Source: an uncultured Clostridia bacterium
GTDB lineage: Bacteria > Bacillota > Clostridia > TANB77 > CAG-508
Direction of reading: 5' to 3'
NCBI GenBank assembly: GCA_947589135.1
Contig: CANPZT010000016.1
Coordinates: 1 to 19,281 of the forward strand
Length of the DNA: 19,281 nt
In this document: positions 5,603 through 13,362 of the stretch, piece by piece
Numbering within the stretch: position 1 is the stretch's first letter
Layout of the letters: each line of letters starts with the position of its first letter
Notes under the pieces: generated by a model
Databases searched by the model: none
What the model was told of the DNA's origin: nothing
What the model saw: the letters and a program-made list of their open reading frames with translations, nothing else
Translations under genes and position numbers: made by a program

Positions 5603-8600
5603 ATGGGATTAAGAATTATTTATGGAGAAGCAGGGACTGGAAAAAGTGAGTTCTGCTTTTCTGAAATTGCTAATTTAATAGATACTGAGAAAGATAATAA
5701 AGAAAAAATTTTTATTATCACTCCAGAGCAGTTTTCATTTACAGCAGAAAAAAAATTAATGGATGCTATAAAAAGTGATGCTGTTATTAATGCTGAAGTC
5801 ATTACTTTAAGTAGAATGGCTTATAGAGTTTTGAACGAAGTTGGTGGTAATAGTAAAACTGGTTTGTCTAAATGTGGAAAAGCTATGTTAATTTATTCAA
5901 TATTAAGTAAGTATAAAAATGAACTTAAATTTTTAGGAAAGTCAGATGAAAATATAGAACTTGGCATGAGAACAATTACAGAACTAAAGAAACATGGAGT
6001 TACTATTGAAGCTCTTAAAGAAGAAATAGAGAAAACTGATGATACATATTTGAAGACAAAATTAGAAGATATGACTCTATTATATGAAAAATTCGAAAAC
6101 AAAATTAGTAATAACTATTTAGAGGAAACAGAGTTATTGAATATTCTTGCAAATAATTTGAAAGATACTGATTTAGTAAAAAATAGTATTATATATATTG
6201 ATGAATTTTCAGGTTTTACATATCAAGAGTATGAAGTTATTAAAGAATTAATAATACTTGCAAAGCAAGTAAATATTACAATATGTGTTGATAATTTAAA
6301 TCCTGCTATTAATCCAGATACAGATATTTATTATTCTAATAAAATCACATTATATAAAATAATCAATTTGGTAAATGATAATGGGTTCAAGTTAGAAGAA
6401 CCAGTATTTTTAAATAAACAATATAGATTTAAAACAAAAGAACTAAAACATATAGCAAATAATCTTTATGCAATAAAATCCACAAAATATGAAGAAAATG
6501 TGGAAAATGTACAATTATTTTTAGCAAAAAATCCTTATTCAGAAATAGAAAATATAGCAAAGGAAATTCAAAAATTAGTAAGAGATAAAAATTTAAGATA
6601 TAAAGATATTTCAATTATTACAAAAAATATTGAAACATATTCTTCTTTAGTAAGAGCAATTTTTGAACAATATGGAATACCTGTATTTATTGATGAAAAA
6701 AGAGATTTAAACCAAAACATTATTATTCAATATATGCTTTCTATTTTAGAAATTTTAAATAAAAATTTTTCTAGTGAGGCTGTTTTTAGTTATATTAAAT
6801 TAGGATTTTGCGAAATAGAACAGGATGAAATATTTAAATTAGAAAATTATTGTAATAAATGGGGAATTAAACAAAATAAATGGAAAAAAGACTTTATATA
6901 TGAATTAGAAAATGAAAATAAAAAACAAGAAATAGAAAGACTAAATGAATTAAGAAAGCAAATAATAGAGCCATTAGTAGAATTAAAAGAAAATATACAA
7001 CAAGAAAAGACAGCAATTAATATTACAAAATGCTTATATGATTTTATTCAAAATCAACAAATAGAAGAAAAAATTATTGCGAAAATTGAAGAATTAGAAC
7101 AAAAAGGAAAAATTGATTTAGCAAATGAATATCAATCAAGTTATCAAATTTTAATGAATATTTTTGATGAAATTGTATTAATTTTTGATGATGATAAATT
7201 GACAATTGATAGTTATATTAAGATTTTAAAAATAGGTTTTCAAAATAGTGGACTTGGTAAAATACCAGGCACACAAGATCAAGTCATATTTGGAGATATA
7301 GATAGGTCAAGAAGCCATAAAGTAGAAAATGTATTTATAATAGGTTTAAATGATGGTGTATTCCCAAGTATTAATAAAGAAGAGGGATTTTTTAATGATG
7401 CAGATAGAGAAAACCTAAAACAAGATGGAATAGAACTCGCAAAAGGAACATTGGAACAACTATATGAAGATAATTTTAATATTTATAAAGCATTTACAAC
7501 AGCTGAAAGTCAGTTATATTTGTCATATGTATCAACAGATAGTGAATCTAAATCACTTAGGCCTTCTATGTTAATTCATAAAATTAAAAAGATGTTTCCA
7601 AAATTGCAAGAACATAGTGATGTAATACAAAAATCATACGAAATAGTTAACAAAGAGGTTACTTATGAAGAATTAATTGAAAATATAGCAAAATTAAGAA
7701 GCGGAGAAGAAATCGAACAATTATGGTATGAAATATACAATTATTATAAAAAACAGAATGAATGGAAAGAAAAATTAAAACAAGACCTAGAAGGATTAGA
7801 TTATACAAATTTACCAAAAAATATTCAAAAAGAAAACATTGATAAATTATATGGAAATAAATTAAGTACGAGTGTATCTCAATTAGAAAAATATAGAAGT
7901 TGTCCATTTTCTTATTATTTACAATATGGACTAAGATTAAAAGAAAAAGAGGAATTGAAAGTACAAAGTTTTAATACAGGCTCATTTATGCACGAAACAA
8001 TTGATGAATTTTTTGAATATGTTAGAGATGAAAAAATCTTGTTAACAGAAATTGAAGAAAATCAAATATTAGAAATTGTATCAAATATTATTGACAAGAA
8101 CTTAAATTTAAGTAAAAATTACATATTTACAGCAACAGCAAAATATAAAGTTTTAGTAAAAAGATTAAAAAGAATTGTTAGTAAAGCATTAAAATATATT
8201 ATAGAAACGCTGATACATAGTGATTTTAAAATACAAGGAACAGAAATTGAATTTAATCAAAAAGGAGAATATCCTCCAATTGTTTTAGAATTAGAAAATG
8301 GCAAAAAGGTTGAAATTACAGGTAAGATAGATAGAATTGATACAGCAAACTCAGAAGATGGAAAATATTTAAGAATAATTGATTATAAATCTTCAAGTAA
8401 AAATATAGATCTAAATGAGGTATATGCTGGGTTACAAATACAACTTTTAACTTATTCAGATGCTATTTGCAAAGTAGAAGATATAATGCCAGCAGGAGTA
8501 TTTTATTTTTCTTTATTAGAGCAAATGGTAAAAGCAAATAAAAAGATATCTGATGAAGAAATAGAAGAAATGATTAGGAAAAACTTTAAAATGAAAGGAC

Positions 8601-8974
8601 TTATTTTGGCAGATGTTAAAATAATCAAAATGAATGACAATACTTTAAAATCTGGAAGTTCTAAGTTAGTACCAGCAGCAATTACAGTTTCTGGAACAGT
8701 AAATGAAAAATGGACAAATGGAGTAAACAAAGAACAATTTAAAATTCTACAAGACTATATAGATAAAACAATTAAAGATATTGCAAAAGAAATTTTAAGT
8801 GGAAAGATTGATTTAAAACCTTACTATAAAAAAGGTAAAACACCTTGTGAATATTGCTCATATAAAGCAATCTGCGGATTTGATACAAAACAAAATGGCA
8901 ACGAATATAACTTTATTGATAAAAAGTCGAAAGATGATATAATAATGATGATGAAAAAAGAAATTGAAAAATAG
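5603..8974 (+). CDS. addB: AddB, ATP-dependent helicase/deoxyribonuclease subunit B
   Basis: Subunit B of the AddAB complex, which processes double-strand DNA ends for recombinational repair. At 1123 residues it is close to the usual ~1150. The N-terminal Walker A motif is GEAGTGKS (residues 8-15), with a Walker B-like YIDEF near residue 200. The C-terminal RecB-type nuclease domain has GKIDRID (D910) and IIDYKSS (D927, K929). The four iron-sulfur cysteines are visible as C767 (YRSCPF) and C1082, C1085, C1091 (PCEYCSYKAIC), the pattern known for AddB. All key residues are present, so it should be functional. AGAGG at 5592-5596 precedes the ATG. addA normally follows addB in Firmicutes but does not here; the next 500 bp carry a toxin-antitoxin-like locus, then an MFS gene. 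Confidence 0.97.
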   Translation: MGLRIIYGEAGTGKSEFCFSEIANLIDTEKDNKEKIFIITPEQFSFTAEKKLMDAIKSDAVINAEVITLSRMAYRVLNEVGGNSKTGLSKCGKAMLIYSILSKYKNELKFLGKSDENIELGMRTITELKKHGVTIEALKEEIEKTDDTYLKTKLEDMTLLYEKFENKISNNYLEETELLNILANNLKDTDLVKNSIIYIDEFSGFTYQEYEVIKELIILAKQVNITICVDNLNPAINPDTDIYYSNKITLYKIINLVNDNGFKLEEPVFLNKQYRFKTKELKHIANNLYAIKSTKYEENVENVQLFLAKNPYSEIENIAKEIQKLVRDKNLRYKDISIITKNIETYSSLVRAIFEQYGIPVFIDEKRDLNQNIIIQYMLSILEILNKNFSSEAVFSYIKLGFCEIEQDEIFKLENYCNKWGIKQNKWKKDFIYELENENKKQEIERLNELRKQIIEPLVELKENIQQEKTAINITKCLYDFIQNQQIEEKIIAKIEELEQKGKIDLANEYQSSYQILMNIFDEIVLIFDDDKLTIDSYIKILKIGFQNSGLGKIPGTQDQVIFGDIDRSRSHKVENVFIIGLNDGVFPSINKEEGFFNDADRENLKQDGIELAKGTLEQLYEDNFNIYKAFTTAESQLYLSYVSTDSESKSLRPSMLIHKIKKMFPKLQEHSDVIQKSYEIVNKEVTYEELIENIAKLRSGEEIEQLWYEIYNYYKKQNEWKEKLKQDLEGLDYTNLPKNIQKENIDKLYGNKLSTSVSQLEKYRSCPFSYYLQYGLRLKEKEELKVQSFNTGSFMHETIDEFFEYVRDEKILLTEIEENQILEIVSNIIDKNLNLSKNYIFTATAKYKVLVKRLKRIVSKALKYIIETLIHSDFKIQGTEIEFNQKGEYPPIVLELENGKKVEITGKIDRIDTANSEDGKYLRIIDYKSSSKNIDLNEVYAGLQIQLLTYSDAICKVEDIMPAGVFYFSLLEQMVKANKKISDEEIEEMIRKNFKMKGLILADVKIIKMNDNTLKSGSSKLVPAAITVSGTVNEKWTNGVNKEQFKILQDYIDKTIKDIAKEILSGKIDLKPYYKKGKTPCEYCSYKAICGFDTKQNGNEYNFIDKKSKDDIIMMMKKEIEK

Positions 8975-9016
8975 TAAGTTATCGCTATGATAATTGAGAA
9001 AAATTTATAAATGATA

Positions 9017-9045
9017 TAGACAGAATAACAATATTATTGTAGAAT
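9017..9045 (+). promoter_or_regulatory. promoter of the second small-peptide mRNA
   Basis: TAGACA (9017-9022), 17-bp spacer, TAGAAT (9040-9045); start expected near 9052, at the ATAGGAAATGA sequence that also begins the opposing RNA. Confidence 0.6.
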
Positions 9046-9052
9046 AATTAAC

Positions 9053-9086
9053 ATAGGAAATGATAATTAGCAGATGTGGTTTTGCC
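9053..9086 (+). repeat. inverted leader repeat, left arm
   Basis: ATAGGAAATGA (9053-9063) and GTGGTTTTGCC (9076-9086). Both recur exactly on the - strand at 9318-9328 and 9294-9304, in the same order and with similar spacing. Confidence 0.75.
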
Positions 9087-9118
9087 ACCAATTTTACGAA
9101 TCTTCGTAGGAAGGGTGG
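9076..9118 (+). promoter_or_regulatory. mutually exclusive leader helices controlling the ribosome binding site
   Basis: GTGG (9076-9079) can pair with CCAC (9085-9088). Alternatively CCACC (9085-9089) can pair with GGTGG (9114-9118) in the ribosome binding region, with the small stem ACGA/TCGT (9096-9107) inside. Only one can form at a time, so the leader could switch between open and closed translation. This is inference from base pairing. Confidence 0.45.
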
Positions 9119-9126
9119 TGATGTTT

Positions 9127-9240
9127 ATGGTTAAAGTGATACTATTTTTAATATTATCATTAATGTTTTCTTTAACATTAAACGTTGCCTTGACAGCAGT
9201 TCTGTATAAGAACTGGGTTGATAAGCAACTACATAAATAA
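9127..9240 (+). CDS. small hydrophobic peptide, candidate type I toxin (37 aa)
   Basis: A 37-codon ORF with a membrane segment at about residues 3-26 (VKVILFLILSLMFSLTLNVA) and a charged C-terminus ending VDKQLHK. This is the usual make-up of a type I toxin peptide. An upstream in-frame ATG at 9121 would add two residues. I chose 9127 because AGGGTGG (9112-9118) is then 8 nt away, against 2 nt for 9121. The mRNA ends in a hairpin that also terminates the opposing small RNA, so the two transcripts overlap tail-to-tail, as in TxpA/RatA and BsrG/SR4 of Bacillus. The peptide family is not recognised and toxicity is inference. It is unrelated in sequence to the 29-residue peptide at 3499. Confidence 0.65.
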   Translation: MVKVILFLILSLMFSLTLNVALTAVLYKNWVDKQLHK

Positions 9241-9327
9241 AAAAATAAACCATTCTGCTGTGCCTAGCTAATGGTTTATTAAATCTTTATCCGGGCAAAA
9301 CCACGTTTGTGGATTTGTCATTTCCTA
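9237..9327 (-). ncRNA. candidate antisense antitoxin RNA (about 90 nt)
   Basis: It starts near 9327 from a consensus - strand promoter and ends at the shared hairpin 9244-9280, whose - strand T-run (TTTTTTATTTA) is strong. It overlaps the 3' end of the peptide mRNA by roughly 45 nt in antisense. Its 5' part (ATAGGAAATGA...GTGGTTTTGCC) repeats the leader of the peptide mRNA instead of complementing it. It also contains CCACA (complement of 9308-9312), which can pair with TGTGG (9075-9079) or the GTGG of the ribosome binding region in the mRNA. Confidence 0.65.
9244..9280. terminator. bidirectional terminator shared by the convergent pair
   Basis: AATAAACCATT (9244-9254) pairs perfectly with AATGGTTTATT (9270-9280) around a 15-nt loop. 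The T-run is strong for the - strand RNA and weak for the + strand mRNA. It starts 4 bp after the peptide stop codon. Confidence 0.8.
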
Positions 9328-9328
9328 T
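9294..9328 (-). repeat. inverted leader repeat, right arm
   Basis: On the - strand ATAGGAAATGA (9328-9318) and GTGGTTTTGCC (9304-9294), matching 9053-9063 and 9076-9086. Confidence 0.75.
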
Positions 9329-9332
9329 ATTT

Positions 9333-9361
9333 ATTATAATATGTTATAAGTAAAATGTCAA
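9333..9361 (-). promoter_or_regulatory. consensus promoter of the antisense RNA
   Basis: On the - strand: TTGACA (complement of 9356-9361), exactly 17 bp, TATAAT (complement of 9333-9338). Both hexamers are perfect, the strongest promoter seen in the window. Confidence 0.9.
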
Positions 9362-9481
9362 GAAATATAACAAAGTATTATTAAGTAAGCGACAACTTAC
9401 ATTTAACTAATTGTAAGAAAAATAGTAATTTTTAGATGAAGTAAAAAAATCATACACAAAAGAACTAAGAGAGGAAGAAAA

Positions 9482-10777
9482 ATGAGTAGTAATGAAGAAA
9501 TACAAAAGATGAGAAAAACAAATATGAAAATATTTCCGACATATAAGAAACTTAGCTGGGATTTTATTTTTTTCTATACAATTAACTTTCTATTTTTAAC
9601 ACAAGTAAAAGGAATTAATCCAGCAGACATAGTATTAATTGACTCATTTTATTATTTATTTGGTGTTATAACACAAGTACCAGCTACATTTATAATACAA
9701 TTTTTTGGACGAAAAAATAGTATTGTAATAGCGAATGTATTAAATTGCATTTATATGATAGTTATTATTTGTAGTAAAAATTTATTTAATTTGATTTTTG
9801 CAGAAATAATTTGTTCATTAGCATTTGCTATTAAAGAAAGTGCCGAACCAAGTTTATTAAATGAATCAATACCACCAACTAAAAATAAAAGTCGAATATT
9901 TGCTAAAATTAATCAAAAAGGAATGTCAGGTTATTATGTAATTAATTCTATTGCCACTATTTTAGCAGGATTTTTATATAATGTTAATCCATATATACCA
10001 ATTTCATTATCATTATCAGTATTAGTAATCGTTACATTTTTATCTACATTATTTATTGAACCTGTGAAAAAAAGAAATGAGAAAGATAAAATCGATAATA
10101 TAAGTCAAATACAAGAATTAAAAGAATCTTTTAAATTTGTATTAAAATCTGAAAGAGTAAAAAGTTTAATATTATTTTCAGCACTTATGACAGGAATACT
10201 TAGTGTACTAAATAATTATGAAATTAGCTTAGTAGAAGACTTAAATATTTCCTCTGCTTATTTAGGAATTCTGTTTGCTATTTTACAAATTATATCAAGT
10301 ATTTCGACCAAGAAACAAGAAAAATTTCATACAAAATTTAGAAACAAATCATTATCTGTATTAGGATTTTTAGTAATAATAAGTTGCATTTTATCAGGAA
10401 TAGCAGGCGAAATAGCAAAACAATTTAAAATAGTTATAGTATTCATTATACTATTTTATATAGTAAAGTATTTCTGTATAGGAATATATTATGCTTTAAT
10501 AGAAAAATATTTAAGCAATTTTACAAATGAAGAAATAGATACCAAAGTATTTACTGCAAATAATTTTATTAGAAGTTTTTCAAGTGCAATTATAGGAACT
10601 ATGGCAGCGTTTTTATTAGACAGAATGGAAACTGCAATGTGTATGATAGTCATAGGATGCATATTTTTTATACTAATGATAATATTAAATATATATATGA
10701 AAAAAAGAGTAGGGTTAAAACCTGAAGAATATTCAAAAGAAGAAATAAAATATGATAAATTAAAAGAAATTGTTTAG
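9482..10777 (+). CDS. MFS transporter, unknown substrate
   Basis: A 431-residue, highly hydrophobic protein with about 12 predicted membrane segments in two halves, split by a charged loop near residues 196-215 (KKRNEKDKIDNISQ). Early segments include SWDFIFFYTINFLFLTQVKG and a short motif-A-like FFGRKNS at about 74-80 in the loop after segment two. This is the pattern of a clostridial MFS group annotated as putative efflux or sugar-type permeases; the substrate cannot be told from sequence. GAGG at 9471-9474 precedes the ATG by 7 nt. It is first in a run of same-strand genes and ends 16 bp before the pgeF start, so the two are probably co-transcribed. No clear promoter is visible; a weak hairpin (CTTACA/TGTAAG, about 9396-9416) lies upstream. 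Confidence 0.85.
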   Translation: MSSNEEIQKMRKTNMKIFPTYKKLSWDFIFFYTINFLFLTQVKGINPADIVLIDSFYYLFGVITQVPATFIIQFFGRKNSIVIANVLNCIYMIVIICSKNLFNLIFAEIICSLAFAIKESAEPSLLNESIPPTKNKSRIFAKINQKGMSGYYVINSIATILAGFLYNVNPYIPISLSLSVLVIVTFLSTLFIEPVKKRNEKDKIDNISQIQELKESFKFVLKSERVKSLILFSALMTGILSVLNNYEISLVEDLNISSAYLGILFAILQIISSISTKKQEKFHTKFRNKSLSVLGFLVIISCILSGIAGEIAKQFKIVIVFIILFYIVKYFCIGIYYALIEKYLSNFTNEEIDTKVFTANNFIRSFSSAIIGTMAAFLLDRMETAMCMIVIGCIFFILMIILNIYMKKRVGLKPEEYSKEEIKYDKLKEIV

Positions 10778-10793
10778 AAACGAAAGGATGACT

Positions 10794-11630
10794 ATGGATT
10801 TATCAAATGAAAATATAGTACATATTAAAGTAAATGGTACTGAGTATATTCAATTCAGAAAATTATTAGAATATAAAGACATTATTAATCATGCATATTC
10901 ATTAGGAACAAATGTAAATTTTAGAACAGCAAAAGCAAATAAACAAAAATTAGAAAAGACAGAATATGAAAAAGCAATTAATGATTATAAAAATTTATGT
11001 GATTGCATAGGTAGCAATTATGTTCATGTTGTTAAAACAAATCAAGAACATACAAATGAAGTAAAAGTTGTAAAAAAGAAGATTAATAAAACAGAACCAG
11101 ATATAAATTTACCAGAATATTATAATACAGATGGATTAGTTACTGACAAAAAAGAAATTCTACTTTCTACAACAAATGCAGATTGTATTTTATTATTATT
11201 TTTCGACCCAGTAAAAAAAGTAATAGCAAATGTACATTCAGGTTGGAGAGGAACTTTGCAGAGAATATCAGTAAAAACAGTGGAAAAAATGAAAAAAGAA
11301 TTTAATTGTAATCCAAAAGATATCATTTGTTGTATATGCCCAAGCATTAGAAAATGTCATTTTGAAGTAGACAAAGATGTAAAGGATTTATTTGAAAGTG
11401 AATTTAAAGATATAGATACAAAAGAAATAATTGTAAAGCAAGTAAATAAAGAGAAATGGAATATTGACACTATAAAAATAAATCAGATTATTTTACAAAA
11501 AGAAGGTCTAAAATCAAAAAATATTATTGATAGCAAAATTTGTAGTGTATGTAATTGTAATTTAGTTCATTCTTACCGAGCAGAAAAAGCAGGATATGGA
11601 CTAAGTACAGCATTAATCGAATTGAAATAA
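10794..11630 (+). CDS. pgeF: PgeF/YfiH family (polyphenol oxidase-like, Cu-oxidase_4)
   Basis: About 278 residues, the usual family length. Members (YfiH, DUF152) were first described as copper-dependent laccases. E. coli PgeF was later shown to be involved in peptidoglycan quality control, removing wrongly incorporated amino acids. Conserved motifs are present: DGLVTD, then TNADC (C131), NVHSGWRGT (H148), CICPSIRKCHFEV (C188) and a C-terminal CNLVHSYRAEKAGYG. The cysteine and histidines are the expected metal ligands. The frame is open from a TTG at 10770 that overlaps the upstream gene. I place the start at ATG 10794, with GAAAGG (10782-10787) 6 nt before it; ATG 10788 directly follows that site and is less likely. 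Next to an LD-carboxypeptidase, a peptidoglycan role is plausible. Confidence 0.88.
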   Translation: MDLSNENIVHIKVNGTEYIQFRKLLEYKDIINHAYSLGTNVNFRTAKANKQKLEKTEYEKAINDYKNLCDCIGSNYVHVVKTNQEHTNEVKVVKKKINKTEPDINLPEYYNTDGLVTDKKEILLSTTNADCILLLFFDPVKKVIANVHSGWRGTLQRISVKTVEKMKKEFNCNPKDIICCICPSIRKCHFEVDKDVKDLFESEFKDIDTKEIIVKQVNKEKWNIDTIKINQIILQKEGLKSKNIIDSKICSVCNCNLVHSYRAEKAGYGLSTALIELK

Positions 11631-11699
11631 TTTTATAAATATAATATGTTGAATTATAATTGGTATAAGTAATTAAAATGTTGAAAAGAGGAAAGTTTT

Positions 11700-12620
11700 A
11701 TGATAATTCCAAATAGATTAGAAAAAGGTGATACAATAGGAGTAGTTGCACCATCAGATCCAATTATTGGAGATAATATAGAAGAAATACAACGAGCAAA
11801 AGAATTAGTAGAAAAGGATGGATTTAAAGTTAAATTTTCAAAAAACTTATTTTCAAATTCTAACGAATATTCAGCTTCTGCTAAAGAAAAAGCAGAAGAT
11901 ATAAACAATATGTTTGCAGACAAAGAAATAAAAATGATTTGGTGTGCTAAAGGTGGAGAAAATTCAAATTCTACTTTTGAATATCTAGATTATGAATTAA
12001 TAAAAGATAATCCTAAAATTATATGTGGTTATAGTGATATTACATCACTTACAAATATAATAACTGCAAAGACAGGTCTTGTAACATTTAGTGGAACAAA
12101 CTTTAAAACAATTGCAACAGATGAAACAGATTATAGTTACAAGGAAATTTTAAATCGATTTGTTAAAGGCAGTTTAGAATTAGGAAAAGAAGAAAGTGGA
12201 TATAAGACAATTAAAGAAGGATATGCAGAAGGCAAATTAATTGGTGGAAATCTAAGTCTAACAAAAGGAATGGTTGCTGGTAAGTACAAATTGAATTTTG
12301 AAGGGAAAATTTTATTCCTTGAGGAATTAGGATATGAAACAGATCCAGCTTTAGTAAGTAATTTTTTATATTATATGAAACAAAATGAAGTATTTGACAA
12401 AATAAAAGGATTATGGATAGGAAATTATCAACATGAAAGTGAAATTGCACTAGAAAAAATAGTTTTAGATGTAATTGGAGAAGAATATAGTTTTCCTATT
12501 GTAAAATCAAATAATTTTGGACATATAGAAACTAAAACAGTAATTCCAATTGGTACAAAAGCTATAATTGACACAAGTGTAGATGAAAAAGTAAAATTAA
12601 TAGAACAATGTGTGAAATGA
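11700..12620 (+). CDS. LD-carboxypeptidase (peptidase S66 family)
   Basis: A 306-residue serine peptidase of the S66 family, which cleaves the L,D-bond of murein tetrapeptides during cell wall recycling; some relatives (MccF) instead inactivate microcin C. It is cytoplasmic: there is no signal peptide. The nucleophile is probably S112 in GYSDITSL, with E208 in FLEELGYE and H275 in NFGHIETK completing the Ser-Glu-His triad. The N-terminal LEKGDTIGVVAPS is typical of the family. AGAGGA lies just upstream of the ATG. It follows pgeF by 69 bp and precedes the uracil-DNA glycosylase by 43 bp. Whether it acts as LdcA or MccF cannot be settled from sequence; the cell wall role is favoured by the pgeF neighbour. 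Confidence 0.92.
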   Translation: MIIPNRLEKGDTIGVVAPSDPIIGDNIEEIQRAKELVEKDGFKVKFSKNLFSNSNEYSASAKEKAEDINNMFADKEIKMIWCAKGGENSNSTFEYLDYELIKDNPKIICGYSDITSLTNIITAKTGLVTFSGTNFKTIATDETDYSYKEILNRFVKGSLELGKEESGYKTIKEGYAEGKLIGGNLSLTKGMVAGKYKLNFEGKILFLEELGYETDPALVSNFLYYMKQNEVFDKIKGLWIGNYQHESEIALEKIVLDVIGEEYSFPIVKSNNFGHIETKTVIPIGTKAIIDTSVDEKVKLIEQCVK

Positions 12621-12663
12621 TTTTGAGGACGGAGAAAAAATTATTTTAAAAAAGGAGCAAAAA

Positions 12664-13212
12664 ATGTTTGAAACATGGGAAGAATTAGAAGAATCAATAA
12701 AAGGTTGTAATAAATGTAAATTATGCAAAACAAGACAAAATATTGTGTTTGGAGTAGGAAACAAAAATGCTGATATAATGTTTATAGGAGAGGGACCAGG
12801 AGCAGACGAAGATAAACAAGGAGAACCTTTTGTTGGAAAAGCCGGTAAATTAATGAATATGGCATTTCAAGCAGTTGGATTAAGAAGAGAAGATGTTTAT
12901 ATTGCAAATATTGTTAAATGTAGACCACCTGCAAATAGAAATCCAGAAGAAGATGAGGCACAAAGTTGCTTAAATTATTTAAGAAATCAAGTAATGCTAG
13001 TGAAACCTAAAATTATTGTACTTTTAGGAAGTGTTGCGTTAAAGAACATATTAGGTAAAGAATATGGTATTACTGCTTCAAGAGGAAAATGGGTAGAGAA
13101 AAAAGATATCAAATATATGCCAACATGGCATCCAGCAGCATTGCTTAGAGACGAAACGAAAAAGATTGATTTTATCAATGATTTAAAATTAGTTTTGAAA
13201 GAGAATATTTAA
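12664..13212 (+). CDS. uracil-DNA glycosylase, family 4 (Fe-S)
   Basis: Removes uracil from DNA at the start of base-excision repair. At 182 residues it has the family-4 features. Four likely 4Fe-4S cysteines are C15 and C18 (GCNKCKLC), C86 (VKCRPP) and C102. The uracil-binding motif GEGPGADED is at about 43-50 and the C-terminal catalytic loop is WHPAALLR, with H156. An extra cysteine, C21, is near the first pair. AAGGAG (12652-12657) precedes the ATG with good spacing. The preceding 43 bp contain no terminator, so it likely shares a transcript with the LD-carboxypeptidase. Confidence 0.95.
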   Translation: MFETWEELEESIKGCNKCKLCKTRQNIVFGVGNKNADIMFIGEGPGADEDKQGEPFVGKAGKLMNMAFQAVGLRREDVYIANIVKCRPPANRNPEEDEAQSCLNYLRNQVMLVKPKIIVLLGSVALKNILGKEYGITASRGKWVEKKDIKYMPTWHPAALLRDETKKIDFINDLKLVLKENI

Positions 13213-13247
13213 AATATAGCACTAATATAATATATTGGTGATAATAA

Positions 13248-13361
13248 ATGAAGGAAAATAAAGAAAACTTAGAAAATTTAAGAATTGCAATGTATTATAG
13301 ATTTGCTACAAAAAAACAAAAAGATATATATGATAATAGATATAAAAAAAAGGAAAAATAA
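13248..13361 (+). CDS. micro-ORF resembling a serine-recombinase N-terminus (37 aa)
   Basis: A 37-codon ORF: ATG at 13248, stop TAA at 13359-13361, one base before the ATG of the next gene. The peptide contains LRIAMYYRFATKKQ, which lines up with the start of serine recombinases (consensus-like RVAIYCRVSTxxQ). The catalytic serine position is alanine here and nothing of the rest of the domain follows, so it cannot be a recombinase. The ribosome binding site is weak (GGTG at 13237-13240). It may be a translated leader peptide coupled to the downstream gene, a domesticated fragment, or chance. The tight spacing and the lack of stops suggest real translation. Its 3' end supplies the ribosome binding site of the next gene. 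Confidence 0.5.
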   Translation: MKENKENLENLRIAMYYRFATKKQKDIYDNRYKKKEK

Positions 13362-13362
13362 A

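Noticed and set aside
11631..11699. TGGTATAAG before the LD-carboxypeptidase as a promoter
   Set aside because: The -35 position holds only an AT run; the gene is more simply read from upstream.
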